A DNA stretch of 64,000 nt. Origin: CAVUCH01 sp963763095 (lineage in GTDB: Bacteria > Acidobacteriota > Vicinamibacteria > Vicinamibacterales > JAENWD01). A program made the position numbers and the translations under genes. Below the pieces are notes generated by a model. The model made no database searches. It was given only the letters and a program-made list of their open reading frames with translations, and was not told the DNA's origin. Location: contig CAVXNR010000027.1 of assembly GCA_963763095.1 (NCBI GenBank), positions 5,938 to 69,937 on the forward strand, given 5' to 3'. This document shows, piece by piece, positions 44,767 to 56,489 of this stretch. How positions within the stretch are numbered: position 1 is the stretch's first letter; every line of letters starts with the position of its first letter.

Positions 44767-47700
44767 CACTTCACCTCCGAGAGGAACGGGACGAGCTTCG
44801 GATCCCACCGGACTTGCGCAAGGTCCGCGAACGAGAATCCCCTGCGCGCCTGCAGCCAAGGGCTCGCGACGTAGATCGCGGGCAGGATCGCGGCGTCGCC
44901 CGGGACCCGCTCGAGCGTCACCATGCGTGCCTTTGCAAGCTCGATCGCCTCGATCACGGTCTGCACGACCGAGTCGGTCGTCCACCGCTTGCCGTCGGGC
45001 GAGACCGCCGAAAGCACGACCTGCGGAGCGCGCGCCGACGCTTGGTTCGCGTGCACCGCGAGCCCAGTCGTCGCACGCGCATTGCGGAGCGGGTTCTCGA
45101 GCGCCTCGGGCTCGAGCGCCCTGCGGTCCGGCTGGAACGGCACCGCCTCGACCCATGCATCGATCGCGAGCCCCGCGAACGGTCCTTCGATGTTGGCGAC
45201 GTCGTCGGGCAGCTCGACGACGAGGTGCGCGGCCGTCGAGTCGGGCCACGGCACGTCATCGGGCAGTGGTCCGGCCAGCCAGCGGTCGGTGCCGGGGGCC
45301 GGGGTGCCGCCGTCGCGCTCCGTGAGCTGCACGACGGAGAGCCGCACCGGACGTCCCAGCGCGCCACCGAGCAGCTGCGCCTCCGAGAACAGGGCAACGC
45401 CATCGAGCACGGTCGCGTGGTCGCGCACGAATGCGTTGACCTTTGCCCGCGGTGGCTGGGCGAATGCGGGTTGGCGCACGGCCTGCGCAAACACATCGGG
45501 CCCGTCGCCGACCTCTGCGCCGCCGCCCGCCTCGAGCCGCACGAGGAGCGGCAGCATCCGGAACCCGTCGCCCAGCAACGTGTCGGCGACGCGCTGGCAC
45601 TCGTCGACTATCTGCCCGGGTCCGGGTGGTGCGGCGGGTGCGACGCGTGGCGCCCGCAACGCGGCGAGCGTCGCTCGCGCCTGGTCGAGTCTCGCGGATG
45701 CCGCGTGCCACGCGCCCCACGCCCACGCGACGTTCCCAACGGCCTTCGGATCCGTCTCCGGCGCCAGCCGCACCCCGAACGCCGCGAGCGGAGCCACGGC
45801 CGCCGCTATGGTGGTGGCGTCGGCCGGCTCCACGGCGAGCGTCGCGGGATCGAGCTCGCGGATGACATCCGCTCCAGCATCGAGCGCCGTCTGGAACGCC
45901 CCTACGAGCCCGTCAACGCGCGCGAGCAGCTCGTCGGTATCGACCGTCCGTTGCGGCGCGGCACCCGGACGCACGAGCGACGCCGGCGAGATGGATGTGC
46001 CCCTCGCGATGAGTGTACGCAGCGTGCGCGCGAGCACAGCCACCTCCAGGAAGGGCTGGGCGCCGGCCGGCCATGCACTGCCCCGCGCCGCCGCGAGCGG
46101 CGCATCGCCGACCGCGGGAATCGCCGCGCGTAGCTCCCGCTCCAGCGTCGCGGCGTCGGCGGCGAACACGATGTCGAGCGCCGCGAGCCCGGCCTCCGCG
46201 ATGGTGTGCCGCGTGCCTTCGACCTCCGCGACCACGATCGATGCCGGGTCGCCGAGGCGGCGGGCCGCCCATGCTTCGAGCCGCGGCTCGGCGACCGCGC
46301 GCGGACGCGTCTGCGACCAGCCCAGCCCATTGGCGGGAATGACGGCGAAGACGCCGTGCGAGAGCCGCTTCGTCGGCTGTCGCACGTCCAGCACGTCGAG
46401 CTCTGGATCGACGCCCGCGCCGCTGCCCATCGCGTTCATCGCCGCGGACGCGCGAGCCGCGTTGCCCGAGGCATACTGCAGCACGGACTCGCTCAGCAGC
46501 GCATCGGCGACCACGTCGAGCGTCGCCGCGGCACCCTCGATACCGGCGACGATAGCCGTCCATTCGCCATCCGTCATCGCCGGCCACTGCTCGACGAAGA
46601 GATTTTGCGGCCGCGCCGCCAGCTTCGGGCGGAGCGGCGGGTTCGGCACGTGCAACGATGCTACGGGGAAGAGGCGCAAGAGCGCGAGTCCGTCGACGAC
46701 GTCCGCGACGGCCGCACGCGCCTGCGCACGGGCCGCGTCGCCATCGACCGCTGCGAGCTCGTTGCCGAGTTCATCGGTCGCCATGGGCGCGAGCTGGCGC
46801 AGGCTGAGTTGGAAACGCGCCGCCGAGGTGCCAGCGATCGCGCGCTCGATCTGGTAGCCGAGCAGCGCACCGATCGACTGGCCCGCGTGCACGCCCTCGA
46901 GCACGCGCCGCAACTCGGCGCCCCGTCGGCTCGACAGATCGATCGCGAACGGATGACTGCCTTGTTGAGCGCCAATGTTCGACCGGTGCGCGCTCGCGAG
47001 CACGCCTGCGGTCACGGCATGGGCCGTGCTCGGCGCGTGTATCCATCCGTCGAGCTCACGCCGCATCGGCGAGAGCCGTACATCCTCGACGTACCCGAAG
47101 GCACCGAGCGTCATTCCCGTCGGATTCGAGGCCGCGAGGGTCGCGCGACGGGACGACGCGAGCCCCGTCGCCCATGCGTCTACCCTGTGCGACGCGATGT
47201 CGAGCGCGTGCGCGACCGCGAGCCGGCGTTCCGAGATAGGCGCCGCGCCGAGCGCGACCATCGCCGCGCGCACCTCGGCCCGTACGCCGAACCATTCGAG
47301 CAGTCCGGAGATCGCCTGCGAGCCGACCCACTTGGCCTGCACGGTGTCGCCGAGGTCGAGTGCGACCTGCGCGAGCGACGTCTGCGCCTCCGCCACAGGC
47401 TCGATCGAGGCGATCGAGAGCTGCTCGATCGGTTGTCTGTCGAAGTGCTGCACGGCGCGAACGGTCTCGGCAGCCGCGAAGAAACGGGTCGAGCGGGCGA
47501 CGTCAGCGGTGTCGGGCCGCTCGGCTGCGTCGCGAACGAGCTGCACGACCTCGGGACTGAGCTCGAGCAGTTCGAGAAGTGGCGGGACGAACTGCTCCGG
47601 CGCGACGCGGAACCGCTTGCGCTTCACGTCGTCCCATGCGAGGTCGAGCAGCGCCTGCAGTACGCTGTCCACCTTGGGCTCCTCGTCGGCGAGGATCGCC

Positions 47701-49394
47701 GCGATGACCTCGGGGTCGCGCTGCGAGACGAGTGGCAGGTTGATCGTGCGTGTTTCGTCGTGCAGAGACGCAGGCAGGAGGAACCGCGCGGCATCCACCG
47801 AGTACTGCGAGAGCACCGCCTGCTTGACGAGCATGTCTGCCTCGACGACGGCGCGCGAGGCGCCCGTCGCGGCCGCGAACGCCGAGACGTTCGGTCCGTC
47901 GACGGCGGGCCGGGCACGCAAGCCGATTCCGATCGGGCTCGTGCCGAGCAACTCGATGAGCGCTTCGTCGGTGATCGAATCGCCAGGCCGCACGCGCGGC
48001 AGCGAGCTCGCGCGCTCCATCCAGCGCGCGACCGTGCGCCGAATGAGGGGCACGAGCGGCGCCGTTGTGTCGCGCGAGCGCGGCGCCCACGCGTCGAGGT
48101 CGCTCACGGGAAGAATGCCGTAGGGCTGCGCACCGACGCGGATGACCGGCGCCGGGCCGGCACCGCGCACGTGGTCGCGATGCAGTCGACGCGCCGATTC
48201 GATCGTCGCGGGCGTCACCCCCGCCACCTCGGCATCGGCGACGCGCTGCAGCACCGGCTCCCACGTCGCGAACCAGAGCGCCGTGTTTGAGGCCTGCTGG
48301 GTGGTCTCGAGCGTGGGGCGCGCATCGGCTGGGTCGAGCAGGCGCTCGACCGCGGCGGGGTCGAGGCCGATCATGGAGGCGAGGCGCGCGAGATCCGCCG
48401 ACGGCTCGCCCGTGTCTAGCGGTGGCGCGGCAGGCGTAGCCGAGACCTTGTACGGCGAGCGCTCGGCCTCGGCGTTGTTCGTCGGCGTGCCCTGTGCGAG
48501 CAGGCCAAAGCCGTCGTTGTAGCGGTGGCTCAGCAGCAGGTCGGCGAGGTCGGCGGCGTTCTCCGACTCGGAGACGCTGCCGCGCACGCCCACGACCACG
48601 ATCCGGTCGAGCACCTGCGTGCCCGCAGGTAGCGGCACCTCGATGCCGAGCCCCGCCTGCTTCGCCTTGGCGAAGTCGACGGTCCACTCGGCCCCTGCCG
48701 GTACAGTGAGTCCATTGCCGGCCGCGACGAGATCATCGAGGCTGGACAGTGCGATGGGCGAGATCGGGATGTCTCGTGCGAGCGTCGCACCGCGCACGGT
48801 GATCGGCGCGCTGCCACGCGGAAACACACGCACGATGAACCGGTCGGGCAGGCATCGCGCGACCGTGCCACGGGTGACCTCTTCTGGTGTCTCGGGGAAC
48901 GCGGGCGAGCTCCCCGGCGCCGTGCGTTCGGCGAGGTTCGATGGCGTCGTGGCCTGCGCGACCCAGCCGGCGCGCCGGGCGCCGACCGCCACGACGAGGT
49001 CGCCCCACGCGGCTGGCGCTGCGGCATCGGTCCACAGCGTCGTCCAGTACGCGCGCCCGGCGGCTTGCTCCTCCGGCGTGATCGCGCGCACGAGCGCATC
49101 GAGATGCAGCTCGTCCGGCGTGACGCGCACGCGCAACGTCGACGTGCCGGGCGCGAGCTTCGTCTCGACGCGCACGGGCAGCAGCACGAGCGGCACCTCG
49201 GGGGAGGCGTCGCAGGGGTCGATGCGGTCGCGCAGGCTCTCGAGCACCTCGGCGATGTTCGCGTCGAGGCGGCCGAGGTCGGAGAATCGCACACGCTCGT
49301 GAGTGGATGACGCGATGAGCCTGCGTCGCCCATCGGCGAGCGCGGCGACGCGTTCGCGTGCAGCGGCGATATCGGCCGGGACGTCGATCGGCAT
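44766..49394 (-). CDS. Third gene of the giant-protein operon (1542 residues, unknown function)
   Basis: Begins MPIDVPADIAAARERVAALA at ATG 49394, 2 nt after the stop of the previous gene, with AGGAGA overlapping that gene's end. Parts: N-terminal helix, then PEVPLVLLPVRVETKL (about 60-75), then a long run of conserved segments (ADLADLLLSHRYNDGFGLLAQG, APVIRVGAQPYGILPVSDLDAW, FRVAPEQFVPPLLELLELSPE, LHVPNPPLRPKLAARPQNL, PWPDSTAAHLVVELPDDV) and an end ATTGLAVHANQASARAPQV, with IYVASPWLQARRGF. It is Ala-rich and largely helical, with no signal peptide, membrane span or catalytic motif I can name. Its start and order after the about-1150-residue protein and before the 591-residue one are tightly coupled, so the three should be made in fixed ratio. 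Confidence 0.8.
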   Translation of the reverse strand: MPIDVPADIAAARERVAALADGRRRLIASSTHERVRFSDLGRLDANIAEVLESLRDRIDPCDASPEVPLVLLPVRVETKLAPGTSTLRVRVTPDELHLDALVRAITPEEQAAGRAYWTTLWTDAAAPAAWGDLVVAVGARRAGWVAQATTPSNLAERTAPGSSPAFPETPEEVTRGTVARCLPDRFIVRVFPRGSAPITVRGATLARDIPISPIALSSLDDLVAAGNGLTVPAGAEWTVDFAKAKQAGLGIEVPLPAGTQVLDRIVVVGVRGSVSESENAADLADLLLSHRYNDGFGLLAQGTPTNNAEAERSPYKVSATPAAPPLDTGEPSADLARLASMIGLDPAAVERLLDPADARPTLETTQQASNTALWFATWEPVLQRVADAEVAGVTPATIESARRLHRDHVRGAGPAPVIRVGAQPYGILPVSDLDAWAPRSRDTTAPLVPLIRRTVARWMERASSLPRVRPGDSITDEALIELLGTSPIGIGLRARPAVDGPNVSAFAAATGASRAVVEADMLVKQAVLSQYSVDAARFLLPASLHDETRTINLPLVSQRDPEVIAAILADEEPKVDSVLQALLDLAWDDVKRKRFRVAPEQFVPPLLELLELSPEVVQLVRDAAERPDTADVARSTRFFAAAETVRAVQHFDRQPIEQLSIASIEPVAEAQTSLAQVALDLGDTVQAKWVGSQAISGLLEWFGVRAEVRAAMVALGAAPISERRLAVAHALDIASHRVDAWATGLASSRRATLAASNPTGMTLGAFGYVEDVRLSPMRRELDGWIHAPSTAHAVTAGVLASAHRSNIGAQQGSHPFAIDLSSRRGAELRRVLEGVHAGQSIGALLGYQIERAIAGTSAARFQLSLRQLAPMATDELGNELAAVDGDAARAQARAAVADVVDGLALLRLFPVASLHVPNPPLRPKLAARPQNLFVEQWPAMTDGEWTAIVAGIEGAAATLDVVADALLSESVLQYASGNAARASAAMNAMGSGAGVDPELDVLDVRQPTKRLSHGVFAVIPANGLGWSQTRPRAVAEPRLEAWAARRLGDPASIVVAEVEGTRHTIAEAGLAALDIVFAADAATLERELRAAIPAVGDAPLAAARGSAWPAGAQPFLEVAVLARTLRTLIARGTSISPASLVRPGAAPQRTVDTDELLARVDGLVGAFQTALDAGADVIRELDPATLAVEPADATTIAAAVAPLAAFGVRLAPETDPKAVGNVAWAWGAWHAASARLDQARATLAALRAPRVAPAAPPGPGQIVDECQRVADTLLGDGFRMLPLLVRLEAGGGAEVGDGPDVFAQAVRQPAFAQPPRAKVNAFVRDHATVLDGVALFSEAQLLGGALGRPVRLSVVQLTERDGGTPAPGTDRWLAGPLPDDVPWPDSTAAHLVVELPDDVANIEGPFAGLAIDAWVEAVPFQPDRRALEPEALENPLRNARATTGLAVHANQASARAPQVVLSAVSPDGKRWTTDSVVQTVIEAIELAKARMVTLERVPGDAAILPAIYVASPWLQARRGFSFADLAQVRWDPKLVPFLSEVK

Positions 49395-49396
49395 GG

Positions 49397-52300
49397 CTAA
49401 TCTCTCCTGACGATGAGGTCTGTCGCCTCGAACGCGACGCGGGTCGGATGGTGCAGCTGGGCGTGGGCGAAGGCGGCGGCGTCAGGCTGGTTCACGCTGA
49501 GGTGGTCGGGCGAGTTCGGCGACGCCTGCGCGCCGCCGGGCAGCTCGAAGCGAGTCGCGCTCGGGTGCTCTGCGATGACGATCCACCAGCCAGGACCATC
49601 GAGCTCCTCGACGGAGAGATCGACGCCGATGAGGGCGATGTCGGGTTCGAGGTGCTCGGCGAAGAGCACGGGCGCCGTTTCCTGTGGCTGCCCGGGCGCC
49701 TCGAAGATCGGCTGTTGCGGCGTGCCGTGGTTGCGGATTGCCTGGATGATGAGGTCGGGGAAGCGTCTGACGAGCTCACTCTTCACGACGATGACGGCCC
49801 GACCGAGCCGCGCGGCGGCACCGCCGCCACCACCGTCCGGTGGCGTGCCGCCGATGGCCACGTGCGTGCCGAGCGGCGTCCTGCGGAACGCGTGGATTGG
49901 CTGCGTGAGCTCGTCGCGCCGCGGGCTCCAGAAGCGGTGGAAGTACGTGCCGCGCCGATCGGTGGGGTAGCCGCGCCACAGCAGCTCATGGCCGAACTCG
50001 TCGCTCAGGCCCACGAGGAACGCCTCCATGAACTCGTCGTTCGTCGAGAGCACGGTCACGAAGTCGCTATCGGGGAGCAGGCTCAGTCCGGTACGAGCCA
50101 CTCGCGATCGTACTCGTCGAGGGCGCGGTACATCGGCCGGTCGAAGCGCGGCGCCGCCATGATCGGCTCGATGAAGAACTTGATCCTCCACTTGGCGGAG
50201 AGCTCGGGCGAGAGCTGCAGTCTCCAGTCGAGCGCCTTCCGCACGGTCGTCCTCGGGTCGAGCGCCGTCGAGAGTTGCGCCGAGGTGATCGACAGGATCT
50301 CGCGCCGCGGCACGGGTGCAATCGTGAGCAGCCGACCGGGATCGGCGAGCTGCGTCATCCCCTGGCGGAGCTGCTCGAGCGACAAGCTGGCCGCCGATTC
50401 GAGCGTAGGGCTCAGCCGCGTCGGCGCGAGCGCTGCAAGCTTTCGAAGGGCGTCCGTCCTCAACCGAACATCTGGCGTGTCCCCGATTCTCGTCAGCCCG
50501 CCGACGTCGATCGCAGTGAGGCGGCTCTCACGGTCGAGGTTGAGGCGGCCGGGCCGATCGACAACGCCGCCGTCGGTCGGCCTGGTCGGCCGATCAACGG
50601 TCGGGCGACCGGGCTCGATCGGCCGAATCACGCCCCCGCCCTCAATCGGCCGAATCACGCCCCCGCCCTCAATCGGCCGAATCACGCCCCCGCCCTCAAT
50701 CGGCCGAATCACGCCGCCGCCCTCGATCGGCCGAACGACGCCCCCGCCGAGTCGCTCGATGAGCCGGTCGTTGATGCCCGCCGCCGCGTCTTGCAGTTTC
50801 GGCGCGACGGTCGCACCGGCGGCTGGCCTCGCGAGCGCCAGGTCCGCCATCAGCGGTCCGACGCGCTGCGCCCGCACTTCCTCGAGCGCGGGAATCGCCG
50901 CCGGCCGTAGCAGCCGCGTACCCCAGCGCTGCGCCATCGCCCGGCCGACGTCGAACGAGAGGTCGATCTCCGACCACCGCTCAGGTTGCGTCAGATGGGT
51001 CGCGAGCCCGCCGCGGTCGAGCGTCGAAACCGCGGACTCGAGCTTCGACATCACGACACCGGGCTCGAGATCCAGAGCGCTGGCGACGAGCGTCATGTCG
51101 AACAGCTTCAGCACGTCGGCGGAAAGACCGGACACACCTTGCGGATTGCGGTAGACGCGCGTGAAGTCGCGCAGGCCGTCGCCCCTGCCGACGAGCGCGC
51201 TGGCGCGGCGTCGCGACGCATCATCCGCTCGCCGCACCATCGGACTACGCGGCCGCGTGACGCGACGGTACGCTCCGAGCTTGACGGTCGACGGGGTCGC
51301 GCTCGCGTCGATCGCGGCGGAGAGCGTGGTGCCGGCCGTGAGCGAGATGCGCGATGCGAGCGGCGCGGTCAGCTGCACGAGCCGGCCGAGGTCGAGGGCG
51401 CTCACGCGCGCATGCAGGCGCGTGGCCAGCTGTTCGGCGAGCTGCGCGAGTGCGATCGCACGGTTCGCCTTCTGCACCTCGCCGAGCTGCGCCCATGCCG
51501 ACTGCATGAGCGGCTCCTGGTCCTTCTGCACGACGCGCGTGCCGAGGCCCGCGACGATGCGGCTGGTCGGGTTCAGGTTGAGCTGCGCGAACCAGTCGTC
51601 GTCCTCGGTGCCCCCGATCACGGCGGCGCCGCGGTGCAGCTTCGCGTAAATGCGCGGACCGACGATCGGCAGGTCGGGCACCGTGCTGGCCGCCCCGCCG
51701 ACCGGCGCCGCGGCCTTCTCGATCACGCCGGGGCGGTCGAGCTCAGCGCGCAGGTCGTCGGTGAGCGAGCCGGGCCAGCGTGCGTTCTCGGCGACGGCCT
51801 GCTCGCGCGACGGTGATGTCGGCGAGAAGAGCGCACATCGCAGCACCTGCTTCGCTCCCGGTTCGTTCGCCGCCAGCGCGCGCAGCGGCTTGCCCGGGAC
51901 TGACGCGTCGATGAAGCGACGGCCGACCTCATAGGGGGCGACGACGCCTTGCAATCGCAGCGCGAGCTCCTTGAAGTCGCCGTCAGGTCCGGTCGCGAAC
52001 TCCCAGCTATCGTAGACGGGCAGCCGCACCGGGTCGTCCGAGCCGGGCCCCCACGCGCCATCGAGAGTACCGCCGGTGAGACCGAGCCCGCCGCGCGCGC
52101 CCACGTCGGTCGTCGGCACGACGGCCGCGAGATAAGCGGTGCGGTCGCGCAGCACCCGTGGCGAGACGAGCCGGGAGAGGTTGACGGGCGCGTGCGCGGG
52201 CGAGAGCCGCACTTCGAGCGGCTTGTCCGCGTCGGTGTTGCGTGAGGCCTGTGCATGCGCCCACAGATCCGACTGCGCGAGCGGCGGGAGCTGATCGAGC

Positions 52301-52848
52301 GGCACGCGCAGCACGGGCAGCAGGGTGCCGGCTGCGGCGGGCTCCCACTCGACGAGGACACGCGGCACGACGATGAGCGCGAGCCACGGCTTGATCGGCT
52401 GTCCCGGCTGCGGCGCGGGACTGAACGCCCAGGGCAGCTCGGGCCGGTCGAATTCGATGTGGGCGAGCACCGTCTCCTCGGCCCTGGTGGTGCCGGGCGT
52501 CGGGTAGCGGCGGATGATCTGCGCGCGATCGAGGCCGCGTACGTCGCCGGGCCCGTAGAGCGTCACGGTGAGCGAGGCGGACGAGGCGCCGCCCGAGCTG
52601 TCCGCGAGCGGCACGGTGATCGTCGAGCTGGACCGCACACTGCCGGCCGCAGGCGGGGCCGCTGCGGCGCGGAGACCCCCGAGGGCGGATGACGCGAACT
52701 CGAGCTTCTCGAGGGCGACTTCGCTCTCGATGTACTCGTCTTCGGGCGCGAGGGCGAGCTTCCACGCGTCACGCACGACCTTCGTGCCCGTGATCGTGGT
52801 CGCGAGCGGGGCGACGACGCCTTTCACCGCGGTTTCAATGTCGGCCAT
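49397..52848 (-). CDS. Second gene of the giant-protein operon (about 1150 residues, one frameshift)
   Basis: Starts MADIETAVKGVVAPLATTIT at ATG 52848 (GTGAGGAGC before it; the previous gene stops at 52851). Key parts: EEYIESEVALEKLEF-like VALEKLEFASSALGG, RAQIIRRYPTPGTTRAEETV, NPTSRIVAGLGTRVVQKDQE, a 9-residue repeat GGGVIRPIE near 735, then MYRALDEYDREWLVP. There a TGA ends the frame at 50083; adding one G after GTACCG (50092) joins it to LSLLPDSDFVTVLSTNDEF, GYPTDRRGTYFHRFWSP and ending at 49397. With the repair the total is a multiple of three and the join (VPGLSLLPDSDF) is smooth. The last ~260 residues contain VIVVKSELVRRFPDLIIQAI. Unknown function; no signal peptide. Confidence 0.8.
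50618..50748. repeat. 27-bp minisatellite, five units, in frame in a giant gene
   Basis: Units start at 50618, 50645, 50672, 50699 and 50726 (ATCGGCCGAATCACGCCC and so on). Each codes nine residues, GGGVIRPIE, on the minus strand. The middle units are almost identical, the outer ones differ by a few bases, as expected of expansion and decay. It forms a flexible Pro/Gly linker. Confidence 0.9.
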
Positions 52849-52850
52849 GA

Positions 52851-55800
52851 TCAGCTCCTCACCGTCATCCGCGTCGCCGCGATGCCCACCGCGCTGGCCG
52901 CCTCGGTGGCGACTGCCGCCTCGCTCGCGCTCAGTGCACCGAACGCGGCGAGCAGGCCGGTGCCGGCGGCGACCGCCGAGCCCTCGAGCAGGTCGGCGGA
53001 GTCGACCGCGCTCGCGACGATCGAGGCTCCGCTCGGCGCTACCGTGACGCGGTCGGGGGGCGGGTTCACGGGTAGATAGGGGTTGCCGCGGCGCTCGAAG
53101 GCGCGTCCGGTGAGCGACGTGCTTGCGAACGCGCTCGAGATCGCCGCGAACGCGCCGATGAACTCGACGAGCTCGGCTCCATGCGGGGTCGGGGTTGCGC
53201 ACGTAGGTGTGATAGACGACGTCGGCAGCGGCGGACGTTCCGACCTTCGGCGTGGTGGCGGCGGCCATACGGCATCCGCCGACGAGCTCCTCGAACCCGG
53301 AGCGGGCGAGCAACTTCTCACCCGCGAGATCGAAGTAATGGCCGGGCGCGAACGCCGTGCGCCTCTCGCTCAGAGCGGCGAGCGCACCCGCGGACGTGGA
53401 CGGGTCGCCGATCGTGACCATGTCCGCCTTCACCGGGGACTCGCCGATGTGCGAGATCTTCACGCCGAGCGGCACCGCAGACTGCACCACCTCGAGCGCG
53501 GCCATCGGATGCGCCATTCGGCCCGGCACGTCATCCACTTCGGCGAGTGTCACCAGCTGCGCGGCGTGATCGGGCAGCTCGGTCTTCCAGGCGTCATCCT
53601 CGTTCATCGCTTCCGCGACCAGCAGGAGCGCATCGACTTTCGGCGCGATCGGGCGGGGTTGTTCGCCCCACTGGATGGGCCCGAGGTCTTCGTCGAACGT
53701 CGGCAGGAACCAGACGTCGATCCTGACGTGGCCCTGCAGCTTGTAAGGGGTCGTGCCTTCGAGCGAACCCTTGAACTGCACGGACGCGAATGAGAAGCCG
53801 AGGACCTCGATCTCGATGCCGACGTCGATCGACACTTTGAACAGGAAGCGTGGCGACCAGACGAAGAGCATGTCGAGCTGCAGCCACGCGTGAGCGCTCG
53901 CGATCTTGAAGTCCGCCCACAGGTCGCCGCGGATGCCGAGCTGTACGCTGCCCGCCGTGAGCGCGAAGTACGCCTGGATCTGGATCTTCAGCACTGCGAC
54001 GGGCGAAATCTCGATCTGGATGCGCTTGAGGTCCTTGAGGCGCGGCGTCTCGCCCGTGAGCTGCGCGTACTCCGGGTGGTAGCCGCCGAGCGCCAGCTCG
54101 AACGCGCCGCCCTTCGTCCAGCCGATGTACAGGCCAAGGTCGCCGGAGATCTTGATCTCGCCGATCTTCGAGTCGCGCATGCGCGCGTACATCTCGAGGT
54201 GATCTTCGGTGACGGCGATGTAGATGTCGGCGCGAATGTCGGTGATCGCCTTTTCTTTCGTTGGCACGCGCACACGCAGCGAGCCGAGGATGACGAACAG
54301 GAAGTCGGGCAGGGCGAGCACGACGCCGACCTTGAGTTCGACGAACTTGGCCTGCGAGCCCCACCCCAGCTCCGCGATCGGGCCGAACACGAACGCCCCG
54401 GGCCGCGGCGGGAAGACGTGCGCCACCTGGTCGAGCAGCTTCGGCGCTTCGGCCACGGGGTCGTCGGGGAACAGCATCCGGTCGATGACGTGCTCCTCCA
54501 TGCCCTTGCGCAGCGCTTCGAGGTCGATGCCTCGGTCGAGCGCGATGAGGCCGCCGACCCCGTTGAGCGTGAACCCGAAACTCAGTTCGATCGGCGTCGG
54601 GAACCGGACACCCATGACGAGCACGAGCGAGAACGGTTCGGGCGAGAGGACCACGATCGCGTAGACCCCTACCTTGAGAATCTGCAGCTGGATGACGCCG
54701 CCGAATTCGACACGCTTGAGCTTCGACCCGTCGGGCTGCGGATACTCGCGCTCGACGCGCTGGATGAATCCGCCGCCCGTGACGGGCCCGGCCTTGATGC
54801 GCAGGCCAATCTGGTCGGGCCACCGCGGCGTGACCGGCAGGTCGAACATCTCATGGTGGTCGGCGACGCCGCTGATATCGACAATGAAGCCGGCACCGAC
54901 GATCTGGATGCCGACGGCGTCGCCCATCTTCGCGGCGATCGAGGTCGTGAGCTCGAAGCCCTGGGCCTCGCGCTGGGCGTTGCGGAGAATGCCGAGCGCG
55001 AGCTCGCGTAACTCGACGGCCGGGTACGAGAAACGGACCGGGAGCACCGCCTTCTCATTGCCACGGCCGTCTCCCAGGTAGAAGCCCTGCCCGGTATCCA
55101 GCGAGACCGCGGTGTGGCTCGTGGTCTTGGGATCGGGCGAACCCGGCATGACCTTCTTGAGAAGCGGGTCGCTCGTGATGCCCGGCTCGAGCAGCGTGCG
55201 CAGGCGGATGCCGAGAATCGCCACATCCCCCATGAACCATTTGCCGTCCCGCTCGACGAGCGCTTTCTTCTCCTCCTCTGTGGGATTCGCGACCTGGCGG
55301 TCGCTGAACTGCAGGAACGCCTCGAACTTGACTTGATCGAGCTTCATCGCGCCGAGCTGCGCGGTGGGCAGGTCGTCGAGCAGGGCGACGAGCACGAACT
55401 TGCCGCCGGACCGGTCGAGCGTGAGCACCTTGCCGAGCTCACCGACGAGGTCGTCCGTACGGAGGATCGCGGAGCCGAACTTGTTGAGGAGGTTCCCTGC
55501 GCCGGCTCCGAGGTCCTTCCACGGCTGCACCCAGGGATTCCAGAGGTCCATGAGGCCCTTCTGGATGTTGTCGTCGACGTTGCCGTTCTGGTCCTTCGCC
55601 AGCTCCTTGGCGACGATCGCATAGGCCTGGTCCATGGCGGCGAGCGCAGTGCCGATGCGCACCGCCACGCGCGCCGCCACGTCCATGTCGAAGTCATCGG
55701 ACTCGATGTCGGTGATCGACTCCTCGACGTTGGTCTTAATCGTCTTAATCTGGTTCTTGATGCTCTTGGCGATCGCTTCGACGGTCGGCTTGGCTGCCTC

Positions 55801-55974
55801 GATGTCGGCCTTGAGTTGGTCGAACTTCGTCTTGATCTCGCCCGCCGAGAAGCTCGTGACCAGCGTCTCGAGAAACGAGCCAGTGTCCTTGAACGTCGTG
55901 CCGGACATCTCGCCCAGCCGCGAGTTGCCGAAAGCCTCGATTCCCTTGAGGAATCCGGTGCCTATGTCGCTCAT
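52851..55974 (-). CDS. DUF6603-domain protein, first gene of the giant-protein operon (about 1040 residues, one frameshift)
   Basis: Begins MSDIGTGFLKGIEAFGN at ATG 55974. N-terminal helical and coiled part (about 30-110, EIKTKFDQLKADIEAAKPT), then the DUF6603 core of long beta-strands (about 380-780): ELSFGFTLNGVGGLIALDRG, FVFGPIAELGWGS, PDFLFVILGSLRVRVP, GAFELALGGYHPEYAQLTG, FSFASVQFKGSLEGTTPYKL, and VRIDVWFLPTFDEDLGPIQW. After YHTYVRNPDP a one-base slip in a CCCC run (about 53190) moves the frame; the correct end is AELVEFIGAFAAISSAF through ATRMTVRS at 52851. Without the repair this frame runs through into the next gene to 50083. DUF6603 has no known biochemical role. No signal peptide. 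Confidence 0.8.
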
Positions 55975-56489
55975 GGGCGGCCCCCGCAGGCTCGCTGCCG
56001 AACAGCCCGCGCCGTGCGCGGCGCCCGCTTCGAGATCCGCGTTACTCCGAGCGTCTCGAACCCGCTGTCCATAGGATCCTCCCCCCGTTCCTCAACGCCC
56101 TCGATTCGAGTCGAACGGCCGTGCGAGGCGTCTCCGTTCATGGATACGCGCGCGTACGCGGCGGCGTAGATGCACCCGAGCGCGCAGCGGCGGTACGGGT
56201 TAATGCTGAACTTGAAGCCGACATCCGGACCCTTGTGCGCGCGATGATGCCTTTAGTCGTGTCGCGAAAGATCTGCGTCTTCGACGCTGGCTCCTCCGGG
56301 TCTTACTCGTCCGGATCCGGCACGGATTCAATCGGTTCGAAACGATTCGGTGGGCTGTCCGACGCGCCACGGCCACGAATCTGGACCAGGTTGATGGCCT
56401 CCATGCTTCACCGTTCGATGAAGCTTCGTCGTGCGGCTACCCTCGTGTCGGAGATACGGGCGCGAGGGGAGGGAGATATGGACAGACGT
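55975..56489. other. Upstream region of the giant-protein operon
   Basis: No gene is supported. It must hold the operon's promoter; no sure -35/-10 pair is seen by eye. Small frames here are arginine-rich shadows. Confidence 0.4.

Noticed and set aside
43264..48290. 536-, 439-, 644- and 694-residue plus-strand frames inside the giant operon
   Set aside because: Composition (Ser/Pro/Arg- or His/Arg-rich) is that of antisense frames in very GC-rich DNA; the minus strand has coherent proteins and coupled starts.
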